Shown: piece by piece, positions 18,683-26,898 of the stretch
Numbering within the stretch: position 1 is the stretch's first letter
Layout: every line of letters starts with the position of its first letter
Source of the DNA: JBPEWY01 sp052032225
Lineage (GTDB): Bacteria; Bacteroidota; Bacteroidia; Flavobacteriales; Flavobacteriaceae
DNA: 64,000 nt
Assembly: GCA_052032225.1 (NCBI GenBank)
Contig: JBPEWY010000005.1
Span: 7,391-71,390 of the forward strand
Direction of reading: 5' to 3'
Translations under genes and position numbers: made by a program
Notes under the pieces: model-generated
Told to the model about the DNA's origin: nothing
What the model saw: only the letters and a program-made list of their open reading frames with translations
The model's database searches: none

Positions 18683-19252
18683 ATGAGTAAAAAAAATAAA
18701 CAAGAAAAAGATACGGCAGTAAAAGAACAAGAAGTTAAGCAAGAGCAAATGAACAAGGAAAACGATGCAGCAAAAAATCAAGCTGAAGAAAAGCAAGAAA
18801 AAACTGCCGAAGAACAGTTAAAAGAAGAGTTAGCAAAAGAAAAAGATAAATTTATACGCCTTTTTGCCGAGTTTGAAAACTTTAAAAAGCGCACAACTAA
18901 AGAAAGAATAGAGTTATTTAAAACAGCTGGGCAAGAGGTGCTAAGTGCTATGTTGCCTGTTTTAGATGATTTTGATAGAGCTTTAGCAGAAATCTCTAAA
19001 ACAAAAGAAAAAGAACTTTTAAAAGGAGTAGAGCTAATTAACAACAAGCTAAGAGAAACGCTAAAATCTAAAGGGTTAGAGCAAATGGAAGTTAATAAAG
19101 GCGATGTTTTTGATGCCGAAATCCATGAGGCCATTACACAAGTTCCCGCCCCTTCAGATGATATGAAAGGCAAAATAATAGATGTTGTTGAAAAAGGATA
19201 CAAATTAGCCGATAAAATTATTCGTTATCCTAAAGTAGTTGTAGGACAGTAA
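18683..19252 (+). CDS. grpE: Nucleotide exchange factor GrpE
   Basis: Co-chaperone that releases ADP from DnaK. I use ATG 18683 (MSKKNKQEKD, 189 aa) rather than the in-frame GTG at 18662, which is closer to the promoter. A long charged coiled coil (residues about 5-60, very rich in K/E/Q) precedes the conserved block LPVLDDFDRAL and the C-terminal beta domain with HEAITQVPAP and KGYKLADKIIRYPKVVV. It is followed 9 bp later by dnaJ in one operon. dnaK is not in the window. Confidence 0.95.
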   Translation: MSKKNKQEKDTAVKEQEVKQEQMNKENDAAKNQAEEKQEKTAEEQLKEELAKEKDKFIRLFAEFENFKKRTTKERIELFKTAGQEVLSAMLPVLDDFDRALAEISKTKEKELLKGVELINNKLRETLKSKGLEQMEVNKGDVFDAEIHEAITQVPAPSDDMKGKIIDVVEKGYKLADKIIRYPKVVVGQ

Positions 19253-19261
19253 TATAAGTGT

Positions 19262-20377
19262 ATGAAACAAGATTATTACGAAATACTTGGCGTAAGCAAA
19301 AACGCTACTGCAGCCGAAATAAAAAAAGCATACCGTAAAAAAGCATTAGAATATCATCCGGATAAAAACCCGGGTGATACCAAAGCCGAAGAAATGTTTA
19401 AAAAAGCTGCCGAAGCTTACGAAGTACTAAGCGACCCGGATAAACGTGCTAAGTACGATCAGTTTGGGCATGCTGCATTTGAAGGCAATGGTGGCTTTGG
19501 TGGAGGAGGCATGAATATGGAAGACATATTTAGCCAGTTCGGAGACATTTTTGGTAGTGCTTTTGGCGGTGGCTTTAGTGGTTTTGGTGGCTTTGGTGGT
19601 GGTCAAAGAAGAGTAAAAGGAAGCAATCTTAGAATTCGTGTAAAATTATCGTTAGAAGAGATTGCAAATGGTGTAGAGAAAAAAGTTAAAGTAAGACGTA
19701 AAGTTCAAGCTCCGGGAGTTTCTTATACCACTTGTGGTACTTGTAATGGTAGTGGTCAGGTAACCAGAATCACCAATACCATTTTAGGTAGAATGCAAAC
19801 CTCTACTACTTGTAATACTTGTGGTGGTGCGGGTCAGGTAATAGGCAATAGGCCTGCTGGTGCAGATGCAGACGGACTTATAATTGAGGAAGAAACCGTA
19901 AGTATTAAAATTCCGGCTGGAGTTGTAGATGGAATGCAGTTAAAGGTAAGTGGTAAAGGAAACGAAGCACCCGGGAATGGTATTCCGGGAGATTTGTTAG
20001 TTGCTATTGAAGAAAAAGAGCATCCAACATTAAAACGTGAAGGAGATAATTTACATTACGACTTATATATTAGCATTCCTGAAGCTGTATTGGGTACATC
20101 TAAAGAGATAGATACTGTTAGTGGTAAGGTTAGAATAAAACTTGAAGAAGGAATTCAGTCGGGAAAAATTTTGCGCCTACGCGGAAAAGGAATGCCAAAT
20201 ATTAATGGCTACGGAAGAGGAGATTTGTTAGTTCATGTAAATGTTTGGACACCAAAAGTTCTTAATAAAGAACAGCGCGAATTTTTTGAAAAGATGATGA
20301 ATCACGAAAACTTTGAGCCAAAACCTCAGAAAAGCGATAAATCATTTTTTGAAAAAGTAAAAGACATGTTTTCATAG
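19262..20377 (+). CDS. dnaJ: Chaperone DnaJ with reduced zinc-finger region
   Basis: A 371-aa Hsp40. The J domain (residues 1-70) has the HPDKN motif. A Gly/Phe-rich linker follows (about 75-115), then the Cys-rich region and two C-terminal beta domains. Only two CxxCxGxG motifs are seen (CGTCNGSG and CNTCGGAG) instead of four. The positions expected for motifs 1 and 4 read KVQAPGVS and NRPAGADADG. Zinc centre II (motifs 2+3) is therefore kept and centre I (motifs 1+4) is absent. The downstream DnaJ core is intact, so this is a family variant, not a frameshift. Co-transcribed with grpE. Confidence 0.95.
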   Translation: MKQDYYEILGVSKNATAAEIKKAYRKKALEYHPDKNPGDTKAEEMFKKAAEAYEVLSDPDKRAKYDQFGHAAFEGNGGFGGGGMNMEDIFSQFGDIFGSAFGGGFSGFGGFGGGQRRVKGSNLRIRVKLSLEEIANGVEKKVKVRRKVQAPGVSYTTCGTCNGSGQVTRITNTILGRMQTSTTCNTCGGAGQVIGNRPAGADADGLIIEEETVSIKIPAGVVDGMQLKVSGKGNEAPGNGIPGDLLVAIEEKEHPTLKREGDNLHYDLYISIPEAVLGTSKEIDTVSGKVRIKLEEGIQSGKILRLRGKGMPNINGYGRGDLLVHVNVWTPKVLNKEQREFFEKMMNHENFEPKPQKSDKSFFEKVKDMFS

Positions 20378-20397
20378 CTAAATAAAAACTATAAATT

Positions 20398-20429
20398 AAA
20401 GCTCGGTTTACAGCTGTAGGCCGAGCTTT
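20398..20429 (+). terminator. Terminator of grpE-dnaJ
   Basis: A stem AAAGCTCGG / CCGAGCTTT with an inner loop containing TACAGCTGTA, followed by ATTTTTTTT, 20 nt after the dnaJ stop. Confidence 0.9.
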
Positions 20430-20515
20430 ATTTTTTTTAAACACAAACATTTTAAAAAAATGCAAACTTGCCTTAGGGTTTCGTGTATTTAAAATATATT
20501 TGAAAAAAACCATAT

Positions 20516-21451
20516 ATGGAGCATTTACTGGTAGCAAACCAAGTAACCAAACAATTTGGAAATTTTACTGCCTTAGACCAAGTTTCTATTCATGTGCCTA
20601 AAGGAGAAATATTTGGACTGTTAGGCCCGAATGGAGCAGGAAAAACAACACTAATCAGAATTATAAATCAAATAACCTATCCGGATACCGGTACTGTGCT
20701 CTTTAACGGAGAAGCGCTGCAACCCCATCATGTACAACAAATTGGGTATTTACCAGAGGAGCGCGGGCTCTACAAAAGCATGAAAGTAGGAGAGCAAGCT
20801 CTTTATTTAGCTCAGCTTAAAGGATTAAGTAAAGCAGAAGCTAAAAAGCGACTTAAAATGTGGTTTGAGAGACTGGAAATTGGAGATTGGTGGAACAAAA
20901 AAGTACAAGAGCTCTCTAAAGGGATGGCCCAAAAAATACAGTTTATAGTAACAGTACTTCATGAACCACAATTGCTAATTTTTGATGAACCATTTAGTGG
21001 TTTTGATCCTATAAATGCTGCACTAATTAAAGATGAGATTTTACGGTTAAAACAACAAGGTGCAACTGTAATTTTCTCTACACACAGAATGGAGTCTGTA
21101 GAAGAACTCTGTGATTATATTGCCTTAATAAACAAGTCAAAGAAAATTCTGGAAGGAAAATTAGTAGATATTAAAAGGCAAAACAGAACCAACACTTATC
21201 AAATAGGGTTATTAACACCTAATAAAGAAGCTGTTAAGAAAGAATTGCAAGAAAAGTTTCAGGTGTCGCCAGCTTCTTTTAAATCTTTAGGTGAAGAGCT
21301 AAAACTTAAAATTAAGCTAACAAACGGGCTCACATCTAACGAGCTGTTACAATACTTAAGTAATAAGGCAGAGGTTACATATTTTGCAGAAGTTATACCT
21401 ACTGCAAATGATATTTTTATACAAACAGTAAAAAATAGCAATCGTGAATAA
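20516..21451 (+). CDS. ABC exporter ATP-binding protein, NatA-like
   Basis: A 311-aa ATPase of an ABC-2-type exporter. Walker A GPNGAGKTT (residues about 38-46), the Q-loop region, signature LSKGMAQK, Walker B LLIFDEPFSGFDP and H-loop STHRMES are intact. The C-terminal 90 residues form the accessory domain seen in NatA-like proteins. It overlaps its permease gene by 8 bp. TATATTTG at 20495-20502 is a good -7 box, with a TTG 24 nt further up (slightly long). Substrate unknown; the NatAB family is linked to Na+ or drug extrusion. Confidence 0.92.
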   Translation: MEHLLVANQVTKQFGNFTALDQVSIHVPKGEIFGLLGPNGAGKTTLIRIINQITYPDTGTVLFNGEALQPHHVQQIGYLPEERGLYKSMKVGEQALYLAQLKGLSKAEAKKRLKMWFERLEIGDWWNKKVQELSKGMAQKIQFIVTVLHEPQLLIFDEPFSGFDPINAALIKDEILRLKQQGATVIFSTHRMESVEELCDYIALINKSKKILEGKLVDIKRQNRTNTYQIGLLTPNKEAVKKELQEKFQVSPASFKSLGEELKLKIKLTNGLTSNELLQYLSNKAEVTYFAEVIPTANDIFIQTVKNSNRE

Positions 21452-22781
21452 ATTAGGGTTAATCATAAAAAGAGAATATATAGCAAAGGTTAGAAATAAG
21501 TCGTTTATAATATTAACCATTTTGAGCCCGCTACTGATTGTTGCTATGAGTGCTTTAATAGTTTTTTTAACCCGTGTTAATAGCGATGAGGTTAAAACTA
21601 TTGCCATATTAGACGAAAGTAATTTGTTAAGTAACAGTTTTACTACTACTTCAGAGCTTTCTTTTGTAACAATTAAAAACAGTAATCTAAACGAAGCTAA
21701 ACAAAAAGCATTAGCTTCTAAACACTACGGTTTATTGCATGTGCCTGCCGGTAAAACTCTTGAAGAAGTTGCAAAAAACATATCGTTTTATTCAGAAAAA
21801 TCTCCCAGCTTAAATGTACTGGGTACGTTAGAGAATACCATTCAAAAAAAACTAAGAGAGCAAAAGCTAAAATCGTATGGCATATCTGATGATGTTTTAA
21901 AAGATATTAGTAAAAATTACGAGATTAATACAGCGAGCTTTTCTGGAGAAAAAAAGCTAAAGGGTATAAACGAGATGAAAGCCATTATTGGTGGAAGTAT
22001 GGGCTATTTAATAATGATGTTTATTATTATTTATGGTGCTTTTGTAATGCGAAGCGTTATTGAAGAGAAAACTTCCAGAATAATAGAAGTCATTATCTCG
22101 TCTGTTAAACCTTTTCAGTTAATGTTGGGTAAAATTATAGGTACGTCGTTAGCCGGAATAACTCAGTTTGTAATCTGGATAGTTTTAGCCGGAGTTCTTT
22201 TTGTTGTGGTAATGAGTTTATTCGGGTTAGATTCTGAAGCTATAACAGCAACAAGCAACCTCTCGCCAGAAGCCGTAGAGGCAGTTAATGCAGCTTCTAA
22301 CTCTTCAGATAAAATGACATTGTACATTAAAGAAATTTTAAAACTCCCTTGGTTTACTTTGCTGTTTTTCTTTGTTATTTACTTTTTGTTGGGGTATTTA
22401 ATTTACAGCTCTATTTATGCTGCAATTGGGGCAGCAGTAGATAACGAGACAGACACTCAGCAATTTATGTTTCCTGTAATTATGCCATTAATGTTGGCCG
22501 TATATGTAGGATTCTTTTCGGTTTTCGAAAACCCACACGGGCCTATAGCTGTTGCCTTTTCTATTTTTCCGCTTACATCACCAATTGTTATGTTAATGCG
22601 CTTGCCAAGTGGCATTGGTCCGGATGGTGTTCAGCTTTGGGAGCTTTTAACCTCAATAGCGTTGTTAATTGCTACTTTTATTTTTATTGTTTGGTTGGCA
22701 GCCAAAATATATAGAGTAGGAATTTTAATGTATGGCAAAAAGCCTTCGTATAAAGAGTTATATAAATGGTTAAAGTATTAG
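21444..22781 (+). CDS. ABC-2 type exporter permease, NatB-like
   Basis: A 445-aa membrane protein. The GTG start at 21444 overlaps the ATPase gene by 8 bp and yields MNKLGLIIKREYIAKVRNKSF, the standard amphipathic start of the family. One N-terminal transmembrane helix (about 22-42) is followed by a large extracytoplasmic domain (about 45-175). A block of five or six helices then occupies about 180-430, with the EEKTSRIIEVIISSVKP coupling loop. It pairs with the ATPase to make the exporter. Nothing here defines the substrate. Confidence 0.9.
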   Translation: MNKLGLIIKREYIAKVRNKSFIILTILSPLLIVAMSALIVFLTRVNSDEVKTIAILDESNLLSNSFTTTSELSFVTIKNSNLNEAKQKALASKHYGLLHVPAGKTLEEVAKNISFYSEKSPSLNVLGTLENTIQKKLREQKLKSYGISDDVLKDISKNYEINTASFSGEKKLKGINEMKAIIGGSMGYLIMMFIIIYGAFVMRSVIEEKTSRIIEVIISSVKPFQLMLGKIIGTSLAGITQFVIWIVLAGVLFVVVMSLFGLDSEAITATSNLSPEAVEAVNAASNSSDKMTLYIKEILKLPWFTLLFFFVIYFLLGYLIYSSIYAAIGAAVDNETDTQQFMFPVIMPLMLAVYVGFFSVFENPHGPIAVAFSIFPLTSPIVMLMRLPSGIGPDGVQLWELLTSIALLIATFIFIVWLAAKIYRVGILMYGKKPSYKELYKWLKY

Positions 22782-22782
22782 T

Positions 22783-23637
22783 ATGGAAGTTGTAAAAAAT
22801 ATATTTAATCAATTAAAAGAGTTTTTGTCTTGGTCTATTTATCAAGATAAAAACGTATCTATTACCCTTGGCACAATACTTTTAATTTTAGTTAGCTGTG
22901 TTGTTGCTCACTACTTACTAAAACTTATAAGACGAATAATTACAGCTAAACTGCCTTTAGACGATAAAAACAAATTTATAAGCATTTTTAAGTTTGTAAA
23001 CTATGTAATTTATATTATTGTAATTGTTACCGTATTACATTCTTCGGGGGTTAACTTAACGGTACTTTTAACGGCTTCTGCTGCTCTATTTGTTGGATTG
23101 GGGTTTGCGCTTCAGTATTTATTTCAAGATATAATATCAGGAATACTAATTATTTTAGATCAATCTTTACATGTGGGCGATATCATAGAAGTAGATGATA
23201 AAGTTGGTCGTGTAGTAGATATTAAACTTCGCACAACAAGAGCCATAACTCGCGATGATAAAATAATTGTAATCCCAAATCATAAATTTTTAACCGATGC
23301 TATTTATAACTATACTCAAAACCACAGAACAACCAGAGAGCATGTAAAAGTTGGAGTAGCTTACGGTAGCGATACGCGATTAGTAGAAAAGCTTTTATTA
23401 GAGTGTGTAGCAAACCAAAAGGGAATTTTAAAAAATCCAAAGCCTTTTGTGTTATTCGAAGATTTTGGCGATTCGGCATTAATGTTTGGCGTTTATTTTT
23501 ATATAAATGATAGCTTTATAGACCCGAGAATTAAAAGTGATTTACGATTTAAGATAGATCAAACTTTTAGAGAGCATAACATTACAATACCATTCCCTCA
23601 AAGAGACATTCATTTGTACCAACACAAAACAGAATAA
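22783..23637 (+). CDS. MscS-type mechanosensitive ion channel
   Basis: A 284-aa small-conductance channel. Transmembrane helices lie near residues 25-45, 62-82 and 90-120. The third is the Gly/Ala-rich pore helix (SAALFVGLGFALQYLFQD) and the beta domain after it contains VGDIIEVDDKVGRVVDI and VIPNHKFL. It opens under membrane tension and releases solutes on hypo-osmotic shock. It starts 1 bp after the ABC permease stop, so it is translated from the same transcript, though a functional link to the exporter is not established. Confidence 0.93.
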   Translation: MEVVKNIFNQLKEFLSWSIYQDKNVSITLGTILLILVSCVVAHYLLKLIRRIITAKLPLDDKNKFISIFKFVNYVIYIIVIVTVLHSSGVNLTVLLTASAALFVGLGFALQYLFQDIISGILIILDQSLHVGDIIEVDDKVGRVVDIKLRTTRAITRDDKIIVIPNHKFLTDAIYNYTQNHRTTREHVKVGVAYGSDTRLVEKLLLECVANQKGILKNPKPFVLFEDFGDSALMFGVYFYINDSFIDPRIKSDLRFKIDQTFREHNITIPFPQRDIHLYQHKTE

Positions 23638-23683
23638 TACAAAGAGGCACGGTATATGATGTTTAAAAAATAAAAGATTAACT

Positions 23684-24847
23684 ATGCCAAAAATATTAGT
23701 AATAGAAGACGAAGCAGCTATACGTAGAGTATTAGTAAAAATACTTACCGAAGAAAACACCAACTACCAAGTAGAAGAAGCCGAAGACGGTTTAACCGGT
23801 ATAGAAAAGGTTAAAAAAGAAGATTTTGATTTGGTTCTCTGCGATATAAAAATGTCCAAAATGGATGGGGTAGAAGTATTAGAAGCAGCAAAAAAGGTTA
23901 AACCAGAGGTGCCGTTTGTTATGATTTCGGGGCATGGAGATTTAGATACAGCAGTTAACACCATGCGTTTAGGTGCTTTTGATTATATCTCTAAACCACC
24001 AGATTTAAACAGGCTACTAAATACAGTTAGGAACGCTCTCGATAAAAAAGAACTCGTAGTAGAAAATAAAATGCTCAAAAAAAAGGTGAGCAAAAACTAC
24101 GAAATGATTGGTGAGAGTAAAGCCATAACACACATTAAAGATATTATAGAGAAAGTAGCCCCAACAGACGCCCGTGTTTTAATTACTGGTCCTAATGGAA
24201 CCGGTAAAGAGTTAGTAGCCCATTGGTTACATCAAAAAAGCGATCGCTCATCAGGGCCGTTAATAGAGGTAAATTGTGCTGCAATTCCATCAGAACTTAT
24301 AGAGAGCGAATTATTTGGACATGTAAAAGGAGCATTTACATCGGCTGTAAAAGATAGAGCTGGAAAATTTGAAGCAGCAAACGGGGGTACTATTTTCTTA
24401 GATGAAATTGGCGACATGAGCTTATCGGCTCAAGCTAAAGTATTGCGTGCTCTACAAGAAAATAAAATATCACGAGTAGGTAGCGATAAAGATATTAAGG
24501 TAGATGTTAGGGTGATAGCTGCAACAAATAAAGATTTAAAAAAGGAAATAGAAAAGGGTAAATTCAGAGAAGATTTATACCATCGTTTGGCAGTTATTTT
24601 AATAAAGGTTCCTCCATTAAACGACAGAAGAGAAGATATTCCGCTTCTCATAGAGCACTTCGCTAAAAAAATTGCAGAAGAGCAAGGGAATGCTCCAAAA
24701 AAGTTTTCAGATAAAGCCGTAAAGCTTTTGCAAAACTATGATTGGACAGGAAATATTAGAGAATTACGAAATGTTGTTGAAAGATTAATTATCTTAGGGG
24801 GCAAAGAAGTTACTGAAGAAGATGTAAAACTCTTTGCTTCTAAATAA
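23684..24847 (+). CDS. Sigma-54-dependent response regulator lacking a DNA-binding domain
   Basis: A 387-aa NtrC-class protein. The receiver domain (1-120) has the phospho-acceptor D54 in VLCDIKM. The AAA+ domain (about 138-375) has Walker A GPNGTGKE, the sigma-54 loop GAFTSA (consensus GAFTGA), Walker B GGTIFLDEIGDM and the arginine-finger region. It ends in EEDVKLFASK just after the AAA+ lid, where NtrC proteins normally carry a Fis-type helix-turn-helix. It may act on sigma-54 from solution. No histidine kinase is adjacent; the genes upstream are MscS and the ABC exporter. The stop is followed by twelve A residues. Confidence 0.9.
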   Translation: MPKILVIEDEAAIRRVLVKILTEENTNYQVEEAEDGLTGIEKVKKEDFDLVLCDIKMSKMDGVEVLEAAKKVKPEVPFVMISGHGDLDTAVNTMRLGAFDYISKPPDLNRLLNTVRNALDKKELVVENKMLKKKVSKNYEMIGESKAITHIKDIIEKVAPTDARVLITGPNGTGKELVAHWLHQKSDRSSGPLIEVNCAAIPSELIESELFGHVKGAFTSAVKDRAGKFEAANGGTIFLDEIGDMSLSAQAKVLRALQENKISRVGSDKDIKVDVRVIAATNKDLKKEIEKGKFREDLYHRLAVILIKVPPLNDRREDIPLLIEHFAKKIAEEQGNAPKKFSDKAVKLLQNYDWTGNIRELRNVVERLIILGGKEVTEEDVKLFASK

Positions 24848-24858
24848 AAAAAAAAAAG

Positions 24859-24973
24859 AGACTGTCTTTTTAAGTTTTTGAGCATCGTCGTTATTCATTT
24901 TCTATAGTTGCCCGTGACGACGGCTCGAGGATAGCTAGTGGTATGAATTATCCAAGAAACTTATAGACAGTCT
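24859..24973. repeat. 115-bp imperfect inverted-repeat element, RNA-like fold
   Basis: The ends AGACTGTCT (24859-24867) and AGACAGTCT (24965-24973) are perfect complements. Inside, AAGTTT (24872-24877) pairs with AAACTT (24957-24962). GAGC-AT-CGTCGT (24880-24891) pairs with ACGACG-GCTC (24917-24926) leaving a 2-nt bulge, and GGATA (24929-24933) pairs with TATCC (24949-24953). Together this is an outer stem with two inner hairpins. It lies between two convergent genes. It may be a MITE/REP-like element with terminal inverted repeats, a structured RNA or an elaborate terminator. No coding frame is visible. Confidence 0.7.
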
Positions 24974-24998
24974 TCTTTATGTGACCTTTTTTTAAGGC

Positions 24999-25820
24999 CT
25001 ACTTTTTTGTGCAGTCTACCAATTTTTGCATGGCATTATCTGCTATTTCTTTTGCTTTAAGTATGTAATAATTTTTAGTTTGGTCTAAACTTTCTTTTTC
25101 TAAATCTGTGTATGTTTTACTATAATTTTTTAAGATACTGTAAGCTGTTTTACAATCTAATGCTATGGTAAGCTCATAAATTGCTGTTTCTAAATTTGCC
25201 AACGCATCTTCGGTTGCTATTTTTAATTGTTTTTGTTTTGCGAGCTCTTCTTGTCGGGCTTTTTCTAAAGCTTCTTTAAGCCTTCTTTGTTCAGCAAGCT
25301 TTTCTTCTAGTTTTCTTTTTTCTTCTTCAAGTCTCCGTTTAGCTTCTTCTAGCTTTTGCTCTTCTTCAGTTAACTCTTGTTTTTTAACCATTATATTTTC
25401 TGCAGCAACAGTTTCTGTATTATCTATAGTGTAAACAGTTGTATAAGCAATACCAGAAGTACACTCATCTAAAAAACCAATAACATCTTGTGCATAAGCA
25501 TGCCCTTTTTTGGTATAAAACCTACCTTTATCCCAATCTTCAGCCTCTGCTGCTTTGGTTAAATTCTCTATACCGTCTAAAATGGCATTTTTAGCTTTAT
25601 CACATCCACAATCGTCTATTACTTCTTGAGTTTTTTTAAACGCTTCAATAGCACGTTCTGCATAATAACGCTGATGATCAAAATTATCTGCTTTTAATGA
25701 TTTTTTTGCATGAAATAATGCATAGCTTGCTGCCGAATGGGCTTTGGTACACGCATCATTTGTGGGAGTTATAGTAGCAGTAAGAATGCTCATCCATAGC
25801 AAAGAAATAGTTGCTTTCAT
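24999..25820 (-). CDS. Secreted coiled-coil protein of unknown function
   Basis: A 273-aa protein with an N-terminal signal-like stretch (residues 1-22, ISLLWMSILTATITP). A helical, Cys-containing domain follows (about 23-125, with DDCGCDK and DECTSG). Next comes a long charged coiled coil of E/K/R/L heptads (about 150-200, EEAKRRLEEEKRKLEEKLAE) and then a second helical domain with two more Cys. The Cys count suggests disulfides after export. I recognise no family. It stands alone, convergent to the sigma-54 regulator. Confidence 0.7.
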   Translation of the reverse strand: MKATISLLWMSILTATITPTNDACTKAHSAASYALFHAKKSLKADNFDHQRYYAERAIEAFKKTQEVIDDCGCDKAKNAILDGIENLTKAAEAEDWDKGRFYTKKGHAYAQDVIGFLDECTSGIAYTTVYTIDNTETVAAENIMVKKQELTEEEQKLEEAKRRLEEEKRKLEEKLAEQRRLKEALEKARQEELAKQKQLKIATEDALANLETAIYELTIALDCKTAYSILKNYSKTYTDLEKESLDQTKNYYILKAKEIADNAMQKLVDCTKK

Positions 25821-26008
25821 ACAGTTAAGCTAATGGTTTAATTTTTTAGACTTGGGTTGTTTTGGAAATTATAACGGCTTACATTTTACTTAAGTATAAT
25901 TTTTTAAAAAATTCGATGAAATGCATCATTTTTATATTTCAACACTTCGTCTGTTATAGTAACGTGATTTTTCTTTTCTTTATATATCTTTAAGTCAAAT
26001 TTTTTTAG

Positions 26009-26887
26009 ATGAAAAACATTAATCCGGACTATTATAAAGTAAATCAGCAAGTTAGCTTATCGAAATTTTCAACTTTCGAAGATTTTAATAAAGACAACAA
26101 CACATTAGAAAAATGGTTAGAGAAGGTTAGGCAAAAACTAGGAGAGTTTCAAGACATAATGTATGCACACAACAAATATGGGGTGTTAGTATGCTTACAA
26201 GGAATGGATACAGCTGGAAAAGACAGTCTAATTAGAGAAGTTTTTAAAGATTTTAACTCCAGAGGTATAATAGTACACAGTTTTAAAGTTCCTACAGCTT
26301 TAGAGCTTTCACATGATTATTTGTGGCGTCACTATATTGCATTGCCTCCAAGGGGGAAGTTTGCAGTTTTTAACAGAACGCATTACGAAAATGTATTGGT
26401 TACAAGAGTACATCCTGAGTATATTTTAAACGAGAATTTACCATATATTAATAGTGTACAAGATATAGATGATACTTTCTGGGAAACAAGGTTTGAGCAA
26501 ATAAATAATTTTGAAAAGCACATAGCTCAAAACGGAACATTAATTTTTAAGTTTTATTTACATTTATCTAAAGAAGAACAACGTAACAGGTTACTGAGAA
26601 GGTTAGAAAAAAAAGAGAAAAACTGGAAATTTTCTCCTGGCGACTTAAAAGAACGTAAACTATGGGATAACTATATATCGTGTTATGAAGAAGCTATAAA
26701 TAAAACTTCTAAACCACATGCACCATGGTATGTTATACCGGCAGACAATAAAAAAGCTGCCAGATATATAGTAGCTTCTATCTTATATAATACATTAACC
26801 ACGTATAAAGATATAAAAGCACCAGAGTTAGACCCGGAAATTAAAGCCAATATAGAAGCGTATAAAAAACAATTACAAGCAGAATAA
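26009..26887 (+). CDS. Polyphosphate kinase 2 family protein
   Basis: A 292-aa PPK2-type P-loop kinase that transfers phosphate between polyphosphate and nucleotides. Walker A GMDTAGKDSLIREVF (residues about 66-80), the lid/Walker B region ALPPRGKFAVFNRTHYENVLVTRV and the C-terminal RRLEKKEKNWKFSPGDLKER plus PWYVIPADNKKAARY are all characteristic. The family splits into AMP- and ADP-phosphorylating classes, and the class is not settled here. It is followed 11 bp later by an M28 peptidase gene, probably in the same transcript. Confidence 0.9.
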   Translation: MKNINPDYYKVNQQVSLSKFSTFEDFNKDNNTLEKWLEKVRQKLGEFQDIMYAHNKYGVLVCLQGMDTAGKDSLIREVFKDFNSRGIIVHSFKVPTALELSHDYLWRHYIALPPRGKFAVFNRTHYENVLVTRVHPEYILNENLPYINSVQDIDDTFWETRFEQINNFEKHIAQNGTLIFKFYLHLSKEEQRNRLLRRLEKKEKNWKFSPGDLKERKLWDNYISCYEEAINKTSKPHAPWYVIPADNKKAARYIVASILYNTLTTYKDIKAPELDPEIKANIEAYKKQLQAE

Positions 26888-26898
26888 AACAATTACAA

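Noticed and set aside
18778..19203. Open frame of 141 codons antisense to grpE
   Set aside because: The Ser/Phe-rich peptide mirrors the Lys/Glu-rich coiled coil of GrpE; composition artefact.
24840..25000. Insertion sequence at the 24.9-kb inverted repeat
   Set aside because: The ends are inverted repeats, but there is no transposase frame and no convincing target-site duplication; it is kept only as a non-coding element.
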